A stretch of DNA of 64,000 nucleotides from positions 62,001-126,000 of the forward strand of contig NZ_JQED01000029.1 of assembly GCF_000764225.1 (NCBI RefSeq), given 5' to 3'. Below the pieces are notes generated by a model. That model was given only the letters and a program-made list of their open reading frames with translations, was not told the DNA's origin and searched no databases. This DNA comes from Colwellia psychrerythraea. Its GTDB lineage: Bacteria > Pseudomonadota > Gammaproteobacteria > Enterobacterales > Alteromonadaceae. A program made the position numbers and the translations under genes. Positions 29,281 through 39,018 of this stretch are shown here, piece by piece (within the stretch, counting starts at the first letter, position 1; each line of letters begins with the position of its first letter).

Positions 29281-29664
29281 TTAAGCTAAGCGTTCAAAAA
29301 TTTTATCCAGCTTAGTTTTTAATGTTGCGGCTGTAAATGGTTTAACAATATAGCCATTAACACCTGCTTGAGCAGCCATAATTATTTGCTCTTTTTTAGC
29401 TTCGGCAGTAATAAGTAGTACAGGAATATGCGATAGATTTGCATCTGCACGAATCGCTTTTAGTAAATCGATACCTTGCATACCTGGCATGTTCCAATCG
29501 GTAACAACAAAGTCAAAATCACCACCTTGAAGCATGGGTAACGCGGTATTGCCATCATCAGCTTCTTGAATGTTGGTGAAACCTAAATCACGTAACAAAT
29601 TTTTAACTATACGTCTCATGGTTGAAAAATCATCAACAACAAGTACTTTCATATTTTTATCCAA
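29281..29664 (-). CDS. cheY: Chemotaxis response regulator CheY
   Basis: A 127-residue single receiver domain: [21 protein letters not shown], phosphoacceptor Asp56 ([12 protein letters not shown]), the Thr in LLITAEA and Lys in YIVKPF. Phosphorylated CheY binds FliM to change motor rotation. The start is a TTG at 29664 giving (M)[11 protein letters not shown]: a GGAG lies six bases upstream. A more distal TTG at 29679 would place this ribosome-binding site inside the gene, so it is rejected. Flagellar cheY directly after fliA is the usual polar-flagellum order. Confidence 0.95.
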   Translation of the reverse strand: MDKNMKVLVVDDFSTMRRIVKNLLRDLGFTNIQEADDGNTALPMLQGGDFDFVVTDWNMPGMQGIDLLKAIRADANLSHIPVLLITAEAKKEQIIMAAQAGVNGYIVKPFTAATLKTKLDKIFERLA

Positions 29665-29670
29665 GGAACT

Positions 29671-29674
29671 CTCC
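29671..29674 (-). promoter_or_regulatory. Ribosome-binding site deciding the TTG start of cheY
   Basis: GGAG on the minus strand lies six bases before TTG 29664. It fixes a non-ATG start that agrees with the DKNMK N-terminus known from related CheY proteins. Confidence 0.65.
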
Positions 29675-29771
29675 GGCAAAACATTTAATTTTAATTATTT
29701 TTCTAATGGATTCATTATCCACCAAACAACCCACTACCTTTAGCGTTACATATCAGTAACTTAATGGTAAA

Positions 29772-30491
29772 TCAATTTTGCCAAGATTGCATTCTTGCTT
29801 TTAAACGATGCATTGCTTGACTATGGATTTGACTTACCCTTGATTCACTTACATCGAGCACTTGCCCTATTTCTCGTAAATTTAATTCTTCATCATAATA
29901 TAATGACAGTACTAAAGCTTCCCTTTCTGGTAAAGACTTAATGCATTCGGTTAAGCCTTTTTTAAAAGCAATTCGCTCAATACTTTGATATGGATCATCT
30001 CCAATATAGTCATCACTTGGCTTCATAACATCTTCACTGACGCCGAGATCATCAATACCCAGTATTTTTCCTGTACTCACTTCACTTAATATCTGATGAT
30101 ACTCTTGAAGTGAAATATCTAACTTTTCAGCAACTTCAACATCGGAAACATCTCTACCTAGTTGCGCTTCAAGCTCCTTTATCGCTGCACTTATCATTCG
30201 GCTATTTTTATGAACAGATCGTGGAGTCCAATCACCCCGACGTATTTCATCCAACATAGCGCCACGGATACGAATGCCCGCAAAAGTTTCAAAACTTGCG
30301 CCTTTGCTGTTATCAAAGTTATTTGCCGCTTCAAATAAGCCAATCATTCCTGATTGTATCAAGTCATCAACTTGAACGCTTGCAGGAAGCCTTGCCAAAA
30401 GATGATAAGCAATACGCTTAACTAAAACAGTTTGTTGTTCAAGAAGAGCTGCTTTATCAATTTGATTATTATAGCTATTCGCTTTTACCAC
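29772..30491 (-). CDS. fliA: Flagellar sigma factor FliA (sigma-28)
   Basis: A 239-residue sigma factor for late flagellar genes. Region 2 (LVKRIAYHLLARLPASVQVDDLIQSGMIGL, FETFAGIRIRGAMLDEIRRGDW), region 3 and region 4 (LPEREALVLSLYYDEELNLREIGQVLDVSESRVSQIHSQA, helix-turn-helix) are complete. The start is GTG at 30491. It follows flhG by 39 bp. A matching sigma-28 element is found before the flagellin gene at 58022-59542. Confidence 0.96.
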   Translation of the reverse strand: MVKANSYNNQIDKAALLEQQTVLVKRIAYHLLARLPASVQVDDLIQSGMIGLFEAANNFDNSKGASFETFAGIRIRGAMLDEIRRGDWTPRSVHKNSRMISAAIKELEAQLGRDVSDVEVAEKLDISLQEYHQILSEVSTGKILGIDDLGVSEDVMKPSDDYIGDDPYQSIERIAFKKGLTECIKSLPEREALVLSLYYDEELNLREIGQVLDVSESRVSQIHSQAMHRLKARMQSWQN

Positions 30492-30530
30492 GTAATATTA
30501 CTCTCACTGAAGTAATGCTAAATTGAACAG

Positions 30531-31373
30531 TTAATTAGCCAACAACTGCTCAATAAAAAATTCTAAATGCCCTGACGCTTGTCTAGGTATTGGCCATTGA
30601 CTCACCTTATTTGCTAAATCAATATAAGCCAATGATGCAGGCGACTGAGGGTAAGCTTCCACTATAACTTGTTGTTTACGGACAGATTTTCTCATGTTTT
30701 CGTCGTATGGAATGACAGCGACCAACTCAAGTGCAACATCTAGAAATCGGTCAGTAACTTTCGTCAACTTCGCAAAAAGTTGCTGTCCTTCTTTAGGGCT
30801 ACGCACCATATTGGCAACAACTTTAAATTTGAAGACCCCATGATCTCGGCTCAATAATTTCATTAGAGCATAACAATCAGTAATTGAAGTCGGCTCATCA
30901 CAAACCACTAGCATGACATCTTGAGCAGCACGAGTGAAGCTTAATACCATATCAGAGATACCAGCCGCGGTATCAACAATAAGCACATCAAATTGCGTTC
31001 TCATTTCACTGAAAGCTCGAATTAGCCCAGCGTGTTCAGACGGTGTTAAATCCACCATTGACTGTGAACCAGAAGTGGCAGGAATAATTTTTATGCCTGC
31101 AGGACCGTCAATAATAATATCGTCAAGTTCACACTCTCCTGATAAGACATGTGATAGGTTACGTTTAACTCGTAAGCCTAACATTACGTCAACATTTGCA
31201 AGACCTAAATCGGCATCGAGCACTAACACTCGTTTACCTAAGTGCCCTAGTGCAATAGCTGTGTTCAATGAGGTATTAGTTTTACCTACGCCCCCTTTGC
31301 CACCAGAGACTGCCACCACTTTAACTTGTTGTAAATCTTGCATTTTTCTTAAGCCGCTCGCTTGATCTATCAT
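30531..31373 (-). CDS. flhG: Flagellar number regulator FlhG (FleN), MinD-like ATPase
   Basis: A 280-residue MinD/ParA-type ATPase that limits the number of polar flagella by acting on FlhF and on FlrA/FleQ. The N-terminus MIDQASGLRKM carries the DQAxxLR element known to stimulate the FlhF GTPase. Walker A is VSGGKGGVGKTNTS, followed by VLDADLGLANVDVMLG and VDTAAGISDMV. A C-terminal amphipathic end (HLEFFIEQLLAN) fits membrane contact. A 13-bp tandem repeat lies directly in front of the start codon, and the Shine-Dalgarno sequence is weak. Confidence 0.95.
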   Translation of the reverse strand: MIDQASGLRKMQDLQQVKVVAVSGGKGGVGKTNTSLNTAIALGHLGKRVLVLDADLGLANVDVMLGLRVKRNLSHVLSGECELDDIIIDGPAGIKIIPATSGSQSMVDLTPSEHAGLIRAFSEMRTQFDVLIVDTAAGISDMVLSFTRAAQDVMLVVCDEPTSITDCYALMKLLSRDHGVFKFKVVANMVRSPKEGQQLFAKLTKVTDRFLDVALELVAVIPYDENMRKSVRKQQVIVEAYPQSPASLAYIDLANKVSQWPIPRQASGHLEFFIEQLLAN

Positions 31374-31376
31374 TTA

Positions 31377-31407
31377 ATTATTACTTCTAATTATTACTTC
31401 TAATTAT
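31377..31407. repeat. 13-bp tandem repeat in the flhF-flhG spacer
   Basis: The unit ATTATTACTTCTA occurs twice in full and again for five bases, immediately upstream of the flhG start codon (minus strand), where the ribosome would bind. Confidence 0.8.
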
Positions 31408-31432
31408 ATGTACTGCGTTGTTAACATGCATC

Positions 31433-32974
31433 TTATATCGTTGCAGCGGGCACAACAGGCATTGGCCTCAATACAGTGACATTATTATTTACTGACTTAG
31501 TTGCCATCTTATCAGCAAGGGTAACTAATTTCTCAGCATTTGCAACTTTAATATCTTCTGGAACTCTTTGTCCATCAGTAAGATAACCTATTGGTAAACC
31601 ATTTTGAATCGAAGTTGTAATTATTTCACCAATACTGATACTTTCGTCAAGTTTAGTATAAATACAACCCGATAATGGTACTTTTTTAAAGCGATCTACA
31701 TTTTCTTGCATGACCCCTTGTTGGGCATTTGCCGCTAACACTAAATAATTTCTAATTCTTACTCGAGCATTTGATACTAACGCGGTTAATTGCTCTGCTA
31801 AACGCATATCTCGTTGCCCCATGCCCGCAGTATCAATTAAGATTAATTTCTTTTTTGAATATTGCTGTAGAAGAACATCTAATGCTTGACTGTCTTTTGC
31901 AAGGCTTACTTGACAACCAATTATCTTTCCATAGGTTGCTAATTGCTCAAATCCAGCAATACGGAATGTATCAGTTGAGATAAGTGCAACTTGATCGCTT
32001 CCATGCACTTGTGAGAAACCAGCTGCAAGTTTAGCAATTGTTGTTGTTTTTCCTACCCCCGTAGGTCCAACTAAAGCAACCACTCCACCACGATTGATTA
32101 TATCATTCTGCGTCGTATTAATTTGTTGAGAAATAAGTTGTGTTGCTTGTAGCCAAGCTTCTTTCTCATGTGCTTGCTCGGGAACATAACCAGCAATTTG
32201 GTCGGCAATTTGTTCATTTAACCCAAGCGCAAGTAATCGATTTACTAATACTGCTCGTTGAGGATCTTTTTGCGCCATATCTTGCCACATTAAGCCAGAT
32301 ACTTGGTGCTCTAACAAAGAGCGAATAGAAGCCATTTCTTGCTGCATTTTAGCAAAGTCTTGTGTTGAGACTTGTGCATCATCATTTACTCCAACGGCTA
32401 AAGGGCTGGAAGATGACATATTGTTAGATACATTAGCAGTGATTTGGTCACTATGAAATTGCTCAGCTGCTGGTTTTGCTACTTGTGGCAATGTATTCGC
32501 CATTGCCTCAGGAGTTGAGTGACTAAGACGGTCGGTAAAATTCTTTAATTGTTGCTCAATACTTTCTTCGCCTAAATGAGTAGACTCTTGTTGCGAAGAC
32601 AACTGTTGAGGGGCTGGCTGTTGTACTTGTCGGTTAAGCAAGGCTGATAAACTATCTGCAGGAGCATGCTCACCCGTACTTTCATTGTTAGTTGTCATGG
32701 CATTATGATTTACCGGCGCTTGTTGCCCAAGATTCACTACATCATTGCTTATCTCTCTAGCACTTGGCAAATCTTGTTGCGCATGAGTTTGAGGAGGGTT
32801 TTCTTCTGAAAAATGTGCCGGTGGTACTGCCTGGTTATAATCAACAGCAGCCATTAATTCCACACCTTCAGGAATTTTTTTGTTGGACATAATCACCGCA
32901 TCAACGCCAAGCTCTTCTTTTATCTGCGCTAAAGCAGTGCGCATATCTTTGGCAACAAAACGTCTAATTTTCAT
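31433..32974 (-). CDS. flhF: Flagellar placement GTPase FlhF
   Basis: A 513-residue SRP-type GTPase that directs the flagellum to the cell pole. A basic N-terminal B domain (MKIRRFVAKDMRTALAQIKEELG) is followed by a long, glutamine-rich variable linker (about 45-210), the N domain and the G domain with GPTGVGKTT (303-311), STDTFRIAGFEQL and LIDTAGMGQRD. The ATG at 32974 is chosen because AGAGG lies six bases before it; the TTG two codons upstream touches this ribosome-binding site. It lies between flhA and flhG. Confidence 0.95.
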   Translation of the reverse strand: MKIRRFVAKDMRTALAQIKEELGVDAVIMSNKKIPEGVELMAAVDYNQAVPPAHFSEENPPQTHAQQDLPSAREISNDVVNLGQQAPVNHNAMTTNNESTGEHAPADSLSALLNRQVQQPAPQQLSSQQESTHLGEESIEQQLKNFTDRLSHSTPEAMANTLPQVAKPAAEQFHSDQITANVSNNMSSSSPLAVGVNDDAQVSTQDFAKMQQEMASIRSLLEHQVSGLMWQDMAQKDPQRAVLVNRLLALGLNEQIADQIAGYVPEQAHEKEAWLQATQLISQQINTTQNDIINRGGVVALVGPTGVGKTTTIAKLAAGFSQVHGSDQVALISTDTFRIAGFEQLATYGKIIGCQVSLAKDSQALDVLLQQYSKKKLILIDTAGMGQRDMRLAEQLTALVSNARVRIRNYLVLAANAQQGVMQENVDRFKKVPLSGCIYTKLDESISIGEIITTSIQNGLPIGYLTDGQRVPEDIKVANAEKLVTLADKMATKSVNNNVTVLRPMPVVPAATI

Positions 32975-33032
32975 ATCCAACCTCTTTTTAACTCTACGTT
33001 ACAACGATGCATTGCATTCGTTTAACAGATTG

Positions 33033-35135
33033 TTACTGCCCAATGGCACTAACTATTTTAATTTGTTTATCATCAGGTATTTCCTGATATGAAATCACAC
33101 GTAAACTTGGAATTGTATATTTAACAAACTTAGCCAAAACATGACGTAAAATTCCTGACGTTAATAATATGGGAGTATCTCCAGCCATTTCTTGCTGATT
33201 TGCCCCATCAGTCAATGATTGTTGTAAGCGTTCAGCTAAGCCGGGTTCAATACCAGCACCATCATCACCTGCCATTTGCATAGACTGATGCAACATCTGT
33301 TCCAATTCAGGAGCCAAAGTTATGACGGGTACTTCTTGCGCACTTCCGACAAGGTCTTGCACAATAAACTTACGTAGACTAATTCGTACTGCAGCAGTTA
33401 ATACTTCCGGATCTTGGCTCTTTGGTCCATATTCTACCAAAGTTTGTACGATAGATCGCATATCCCGCACCGCGACCCCCTCATTCATCAAACTTTGTAA
33501 TACTTTAACAACGGTTCCTAAAGATAAAGTATCAGGAACAAAGCCCTCAACTAACTTAGGATAGTTTTTGGCCAGTAAATCTAATAAATTCTGAACTTCT
33601 TCGTGACCTAATAACTGCGCAGCATTATTTGTTAATATTTGACTTAAATGAGTTGCTAATACCGTTGCCGAGTCAACTACTGTATAACCAAGGGTTTGTG
33701 CTTGCTCGCGTTGACTTTGATTAATCCAAGTAGCATCAAGACCAAAAGCAGGGTCTTTAGTTGCTACCCCTTCTAATTGACCAAACACTTGTCCAGGGTT
33801 GATAGCAAGCTCTTGATCATGTCGAATTTGTGCTGTGCCTACCACAACACCCATTAATGAGATTTGGTAACTGTTGGGATCTAAGTCTAAATTATCGCGA
33901 ATATGCACTGCTGGTACCAAGAAACCAAACTCTTGTGAAAGTTTTTTACGCACGCCCTTGATTCGGCTGAGTAGTTCTCCGCCCTGCGCTTTATCTACTA
34001 ATGGAATTAATCGGTAACCAATCTCTAAACCAATAACATCAACGTGATTAACATCATCCCAATCCAGTTCCTTCACTTCCTCTTCTTTTTGCTGGTGCTG
34101 AACTTGCTCATCTTGTGCAATTTTTTCGAGTTCAACCTTTTGCTTGATTTTATTTCTAGCACCAAAAAAGGCTGCGGCTGCAATTACTGCTGAAAATAAC
34201 AAAAAGACAAAATGAGGCATACCAGGGATAACGCCCATGACAAACATCACAGCCGCCGCAATATATAGCGATTTTTCTTGACCGAGCTGGCTGCTGACCT
34301 GCTCCCCCATGTCTTGCGCAGTATTCTGACGCGTTACAACGATTGCAGTACCAATTGATAATAATAAGCCAGGGATTTGTGCAACTAAACCATCACCAAT
34401 CGTCAGTAGGGTATATATTTCTACTGCGCGATCAAAGGATAAATCATGCTGGACCATACCAATAATTAAGCCGCCAATAATATTAATAAATAAAATTAAT
34501 ATCCCAGCAATTGCATCGCCTTTTACAAATTTACTCGCACCATCCATGGAGCCATAAAAGTCAGCTTCGCTCGTGACTTCCGTTCTTCGCTCTTTAGCTT
34601 GTTCTTGTGTAATAAAGCCAGCATTTAAATCAGCATCAATTGCCATTTGTTTTCCTGGCATTGCATCCAAAGTAAAACGAGCTGTTACTTCAGCTATACG
34701 TCCGGCACCTTTTGTCACAACAACGAAGTTAATAATGATCAAAATAAGGAAAACAACTAAACCAACGGCATAATTACCACCAATAACAACGGATCCAAAT
34801 GCTTCGATGACCTGCCCGGCTGCTTCAGGCCCCTCATGGCCTTCAAGTAAAACCACCCGAGTACTCGCGACATTTAGTGCCAATCTCAAAATAGTAGCAA
34901 CCAACAAAACGGCAGGGAAAGAGCCAAATTCAAGTGGCTTTAGGGTGTATACGGTAATCAAAAGAACAACGAGAGCAAGTGCGATGTTAAAAGAGAATAA
35001 AATATCTAATAACCAAGCAGGCATAGGTAAAATGATCATACCTAGTGCTGCCATGACCAATAAGGGTGTCCCTAAGCCAGTTAAGTGACTTAATTTAGAT
35101 TTATCAAACTGATTAAAATAGGCGGCTAGTTGCAT
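33033..35135 (-). CDS. flhA: Flagellar type III export gate protein FlhA
   Basis: A 700-residue protein: eight membrane segments in the first about 330 residues, with the FHIPEP-family core (ITVYTLKPLEFGSFPAVLL and the DAMPGKQMAIDADLNAGFI motif), then a large cytoplasmic domain that docks chaperone-substrate complexes. It is the export-gate partner of FlhB and is energised by proton motive force. A sigma-54 element lies 40 bp upstream of the start, so flhA probably heads its own transcript through flhF-flhG-fliA and the chemotaxis genes. Confidence 0.97.
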   Translation of the reverse strand: MQLAAYFNQFDKSKLSHLTGLGTPLLVMAALGMIILPMPAWLLDILFSFNIALALVVLLITVYTLKPLEFGSFPAVLLVATILRLALNVASTRVVLLEGHEGPEAAGQVIEAFGSVVIGGNYAVGLVVFLILIIINFVVVTKGAGRIAEVTARFTLDAMPGKQMAIDADLNAGFITQEQAKERRTEVTSEADFYGSMDGASKFVKGDAIAGILILFINIIGGLIIGMVQHDLSFDRAVEIYTLLTIGDGLVAQIPGLLLSIGTAIVVTRQNTAQDMGEQVSSQLGQEKSLYIAAAVMFVMGVIPGMPHFVFLLFSAVIAAAAFFGARNKIKQKVELEKIAQDEQVQHQQKEEEVKELDWDDVNHVDVIGLEIGYRLIPLVDKAQGGELLSRIKGVRKKLSQEFGFLVPAVHIRDNLDLDPNSYQISLMGVVVGTAQIRHDQELAINPGQVFGQLEGVATKDPAFGLDATWINQSQREQAQTLGYTVVDSATVLATHLSQILTNNAAQLLGHEEVQNLLDLLAKNYPKLVEGFVPDTLSLGTVVKVLQSLMNEGVAVRDMRSIVQTLVEYGPKSQDPEVLTAAVRISLRKFIVQDLVGSAQEVPVITLAPELEQMLHQSMQMAGDDGAGIEPGLAERLQQSLTDGANQQEMAGDTPILLTSGILRHVLAKFVKYTIPSLRVISYQEIPDDKQIKIVSAIGQ

Positions 35136-35174
35136 TTATACTTCATGATATTTTTTTGACAGTTGTCTTGATTT

Positions 35175-35190
35175 AGCAATTCTCATACCA
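35175..35190 (-). promoter_or_regulatory. Sigma-54 promoter element before flhA
   Basis: The minus strand reads TGGTATGAGAATTGCT: GG and GC are separated by exactly 10 bases and the -12 element has the favoured TTGC. It lies 40 bp before the flhA start in the 158-bp gap after flhB. Confidence 0.7.
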
Positions 35191-35293
35191 AAATATGACG
35201 GCAATAATTATTTCCGATGATACTTTAGGAATCATCAGGTAGTTGAAAAAAGAGTTTAACATTAGTGAGTAGAGAATACTTAAATTCTATCAG

Positions 35294-36424
35294 CTAATAC
35301 CTAAATTCATCAGGTATCGGCAGTTCTTTAGCAATTGGTGTAGGCTTTTTAGCTTTACCCTTTTTATGTTCGTTAAGTTGAAAAATAAAGGCTAACACTT
35401 GCGCAACCGCAGCAAACAATTCCTCAGGAATATCATCGCCCACTTCAGCTGTATAATAAAGTGAGCGTGCTAAAGCTGGTGATTGAATGATTTCGATTTG
35501 ATGCTCTTTAGCAATGGTACGAATATGTAAAGCCATTTCATCAACACCTTTTGCAGACAGCACTGGCGCGCCACCGGCATCAGCATCATATTTAAGCGCG
35601 ATAGAGAAATGGGTTGGGTTAGTAATAACCACATCAGACTCAGGTACGTCCTGCATCATGCGTCGTTGTGACATTTCATATTGAGTTCGGCGAATTCGAC
35701 CTTTAATTTCGGGACTCCCTTCAGTCCCCTTGTGTTCATCCTTAATTTCTTGTTTGGTCATCTTTAACTGCCGGTTGTGATTCCAAACTTGGTACGGTGC
35801 ATCAATAATTACAATAATTCCAATTGATAAAGCTAGCACCAAAAACATCCACTGCAGCATAGTGATGGCATGTTCAAAATTAGTAGGAATAGTTTCACGA
35901 CTTAAACCTAGAATTTCTTCGAACAAGCCACTAAGCAGTAAAAAAGCGACAACAAAAACAACAAAGAATTTTAAGATTGATTTAATAAGTTCTACTGCTG
36001 CTTGTACGCCAAACATACGTTTAAAGCCTGATATCGGCGATAATTTACTCGCTTTGGGCATCATAGCATCACCAGAAAAGCTCATTCCCCCAAGCAGTGT
36101 ATTACCAACAAACGCCGCAAGCATGACGATTAAAAAAATCCAAAGTAATGGGGGTATAACTTGGAAAACACCATCATTGATAACTTTAAACAACGCATTA
36201 ACATCCATTGCTTCTTCACGACTCAAACTAAAAAGGTGACTCATCATATTAGCCATAGAGTTAGCTAACGCTTTTCCCATCAACAGCATGGCGCACGCAC
36301 TTCCTACTAGGACAAAAAAAGTGCCTAGATCTTTAGAGCGAGCAATTTGGCCTTTCTTACGAGCATCAGTTAGCTTTTTTGCCGTGGGTTCTTCAGTTTT
36401 TTCACCGCTATCAGAATCAGCCAT
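35294..36424 (-). CDS. flhB: Flagellar export switch protein FlhB
   Basis: A 376-residue protein with four membrane segments and a C-terminal cytoplasmic domain that switches export specificity. The autocleavage motif NPTH is at 269-272 (VVITNPTHFSIAL). The N-terminus MADSDSGEKTEEPTAKKLTDARKKGQI is the typical amphipathic start. Its start codon directly follows the fliR stop codon with no gap. It is the last gene of the fliE-flhB run. Confidence 0.97.
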   Translation of the reverse strand: MADSDSGEKTEEPTAKKLTDARKKGQIARSKDLGTFFVLVGSACAMLLMGKALANSMANMMSHLFSLSREEAMDVNALFKVINDGVFQVIPPLLWIFLIVMLAAFVGNTLLGGMSFSGDAMMPKASKLSPISGFKRMFGVQAAVELIKSILKFFVVFVVAFLLLSGLFEEILGLSRETIPTNFEHAITMLQWMFLVLALSIGIIVIIDAPYQVWNHNRQLKMTKQEIKDEHKGTEGSPEIKGRIRRTQYEMSQRRMMQDVPESDVVITNPTHFSIALKYDADAGGAPVLSAKGVDEMALHIRTIAKEHQIEIIQSPALARSLYYTAEVGDDIPEELFAAVAQVLAFIFQLNEHKKGKAKKPTPIAKELPIPDEFRY

Positions 36425-37210
36425 TTACGTTGCCTTACAATCAATAAGATAACAACTGAAATCAAGTGCACGTTGCCACTGTAATTCAAAGTGAGTAAAA
36501 AAATTACCAAAGGTCAGCCACATAATAAGTAAACCAGCCATCATGGTAATAGGGAAACCAATAGCAAAAATATTAAGTTGAGGGGCGGCTCTTGTCATGA
36601 TACCAAATGAAAAATTGATTAATAGCATGGCAGTGATTGGTGCTAATGAAAGTGATAATGCGGTCGCAAACATCCAACTGCCCCATTCAACAACCTCGCG
36701 ATACTTAATGCTCGATAAATGCTCTGTCGGAATGGGTAAAGTATCAAAGCTGGCAACAACAAACTGCAAATAGGCAAGGTGGCCATCCATTACCCAAAAG
36801 AGTAATGAAGATAAGATGAGAAAAAATTGTCCAATGGCTGGGACATTCATACCACTTGCAGGATCAACTAACGAAGCAAAACCAAGCCCCGATTGCATTG
36901 CAATAATTTGCCCGGCCAGCGTAAATGTATTTACTACCATAATAGTAACAAAACCGAGCATCACACCAATTATCATTTGTTGTCCCAATAAAATAGCGGT
37001 ATTGAGGGACATTAGATTCGTTACACTAGCGGGGGGAATTGCTGGCATCACAGCAACCGTAACACTGATACATAAAAAGACTTTTACTCGTCCTGGAATG
37101 GTTTTTGAACTAAAACCTATCATTGTCATAATCAACGCCGAAACACGACTAAAAGGCAGAATAAAATCTGCCATATACTGATTAATAACTGACTCAGTAA
37201 ATTCCATCAA
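36425..37210 (-). CDS. fliR: Flagellar export apparatus protein FliR
   Basis: A 261-residue inner-membrane protein with about six membrane helices that forms the FliPQR export channel. Typical sequences are FILPFSRVSALIMTMIGFSSKTIPGRVK near the start, MQSGLGFASLVDPASGMNVPAIGQF in the middle and LINFSFGIMTRAAPQLNIFAIGFPITM near the end. It follows fliQ by 34 bp and touches flhB. Confidence 0.97.
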   Translation of the reverse strand: MMEFTESVINQYMADFILPFSRVSALIMTMIGFSSKTIPGRVKVFLCISVTVAVMPAIPPASVTNLMSLNTAILLGQQMIIGVMLGFVTIMVVNTFTLAGQIIAMQSGLGFASLVDPASGMNVPAIGQFFLILSSLLFWVMDGHLAYLQFVVASFDTLPIPTEHLSSIKYREVVEWGSWMFATALSLSLAPITAMLLINFSFGIMTRAAPQLNIFAIGFPITMMAGLLIMWLTFGNFFTHFELQWQRALDFSCYLIDCKAT

Positions 37211-37244
37211 ACAGCTCTAGTCATTAAGGTGCCTATGCACATAA

Positions 37245-37514
37245 CTAAACAATCACACTGGGAATACTAGCAATTAGCCGGATAGTATAATCCATCACTT
37301 TTTGTACTAACCAATGCCCGCCAATAATTAATGCAAGCAAGGTAACAATTAGCCTTGGCAAGAAACTCAAGGTTTGTTCGTTAATAGATGTTGCTGCTTG
37401 AAAAACAGCCACCATTAAACCTACGGCTAAACTCGGCAGGATAATAGCGCATACTAGAATGATCACAAGTAATAATGCATCGCCTAGCATATCTACATAG
37501 ATTTCTGGTCCCAT
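37245..37514 (-). CDS. fliQ: Flagellar export apparatus protein FliQ
   Basis: An 89-residue two-helix membrane protein of the FliPQR channel. The core VFQAATSINEQTLSFLPRLI is strongly conserved, flanked by the membrane segments ALLLVIILVCAIILPSLAVGL and a second one around VTLLALIIGGHWLV. It lies between fliP and fliR. Confidence 0.97.
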   Translation of the reverse strand: MGPEIYVDMLGDALLLVIILVCAIILPSLAVGLMVAVFQAATSINEQTLSFLPRLIVTLLALIIGGHWLVQKVMDYTIRLIASIPSVIV

Positions 37515-37577
37515 AACTTACTCTCTTTTACTTAATTCGTTTTGTACTTCATCAAATAAAACCGCGGTAATTACTTG

Positions 37578-38336
37578 TTAATTACCCATTCCGTAGCTAG
37601 TAGCGATAGTGCCAATAACTAAATTCCAACCATCAACCAAAACAAATAACATCAATTTAAAGGGCAAAGACACAATCATTGGTGAAAGCATCATCATACC
37701 CATCGCCATTAAAATACTAGCAACGACCAAATCTATGATCAAAAAAGGGATAAAGAGGATAAAACCAATTTGAAAGGCAGTTTTTAGTTCACTAATAATA
37801 AAGGCAGGAATAATAACTGTCATGGGCAAATCAGTAGGTTTATCGACAGTATCAATACCAGCCATTGCTGCTAAAGTATCAAGATCTTTAACCCTTGTCT
37901 GCTCAAGCATGAAAGCCCGTAAAGGTACTTTACCCAAGTTTATCGCTTCAGTAGAAGTTAATGTTTCAGATAAATAAGGTTGAATAGCTGTTCTATCTAT
38001 TTGATTATAAACAGGCGTCATAATAAAGAGAGTCATAAAGAGGGTTAAACCAATAATTACTTGGTTAGATGGGGTTTGTTGCAGACCAAAGGCTTGTCGT
38101 AAGATTGCCATCACCACAACAATACGGGTAAACGAAGTCATCATAATAACAGCCGCTGGGATAAAACTCAGCGCTGTCATAAAAATTAAAATCTGTAAAT
38201 TTACCGAGTATTCCTGTGAACCATCAGGGTTTGTTGTGAGCTTTAATGCAGAGAGAGATAAATCCTCAGCAAACGCACCAAAACTCAAACTAACTAAAGT
38301 AAGTGCAATAATAGTGAATAACGAAATTCTTTTCAT
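37578..38336 (-). CDS. fliP: Flagellar export apparatus protein FliP
   Basis: A 252-residue protein with a cleavable signal peptide ([23 protein letters not shown]) and four membrane segments; five copies form the core of the export channel. Typical sequences are [32 protein letters not shown] and [44 protein letters not shown]. The length agrees with the family. It lies 77 bp after fliO. Confidence 0.97.
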   Translation of the reverse strand: MKRISLFTIIALTLVSLSFGAFAEDLSLSALKLTTNPDGSQEYSVNLQILIFMTALSFIPAAVIMMTSFTRIVVVMAILRQAFGLQQTPSNQVIIGLTLFMTLFIMTPVYNQIDRTAIQPYLSETLTSTEAINLGKVPLRAFMLEQTRVKDLDTLAAMAGIDTVDKPTDLPMTVIIPAFIISELKTAFQIGFILFIPFLIIDLVVASILMAMGMMMLSPMIVSLPFKLMLFVLVDGWNLVIGTIATSYGMGN

Positions 38337-38414
38337 GGTTTGTTGTTAATCCCTAAAAAACCTGATTTTTAAATAATGGTATTGAAATTTTTATTAAAGA
38401 ATATGCTTTTTACA

Positions 38415-38975
38415 CTACGACTTTTTTGCCGAGAGAAAAGACATCATGCTTTTTGGTAACTCAGTTGCTTTCATCGTTTGTGTCGCTAATGGCGCTTCTA
38501 GTCGTTCAATTAAAGTCACTTGTTGCGCGGTAACACCTAAGAGCAATTGTTGCTCCCCCGCTTGAATCACAACCACACGTTCTTTCGCTCCTAAGGATAA
38601 ACTCGTCACCAACTTTAACTGGCTAACACCTTGTTGTGTCAAGTTAAAACGTTTAAGCACAAAAGCACAAATGACTATTAATGCTAACACCATTAACAAA
38701 GAAAGTATCATGCTACCAGCATCCATATTTTCCATTACACGCCTACCGACTTCGGGGTTGTCGTTATTGAGTTCTTGTGAACTAGAGACTTGTTGAGTTA
38801 ATCCTTGCTGGATTGGAATGCTATTTTGCTGAGATATCACTTGCTCAATGACGACATTTTCACTAACAGCAGGCTTAATTAACGTGCTCTGAGAACTATT
38901 TTCTTGTGCTAAAACCATTGTAGATAGTAAACAACAACTAAAAGTCAGTAATATGCGTAGTGTTTTTATTATCAT
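38415..38975 (-). CDS. fliO: Flagellar export apparatus assembly protein FliO
   Basis: A 186-residue protein: N-terminal signal or membrane segment, a glutamine/serine-rich periplasmic stretch (about 25-80), one membrane helix (MILSLLMVLALIVICAFVLKRF, about 88-109) and a cytoplasmic part with LKLVTSLSLGAKERVVVIQAGEQQLLLGVT, the FliO signature. It helps FliP assemble. The periplasmic stretch is low-complexity and longer than in E. coli. Confidence 0.92.
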   Translation of the reverse strand: MIIKTLRILLTFSCCLLSTMVLAQENSSQSTLIKPAVSENVVIEQVISQQNSIPIQQGLTQQVSSSQELNNDNPEVGRRVMENMDAGSMILSLLMVLALIVICAFVLKRFNLTQQGVSQLKLVTSLSLGAKERVVVIQAGEQQLLLGVTAQQVTLIERLEAPLATQTMKATELPKSMMSFLSAKKS

Positions 38976-39018
38976 GTTGATTTTATATCTCTATTTACTT
39001 CATCTTCAATAAATTGCT

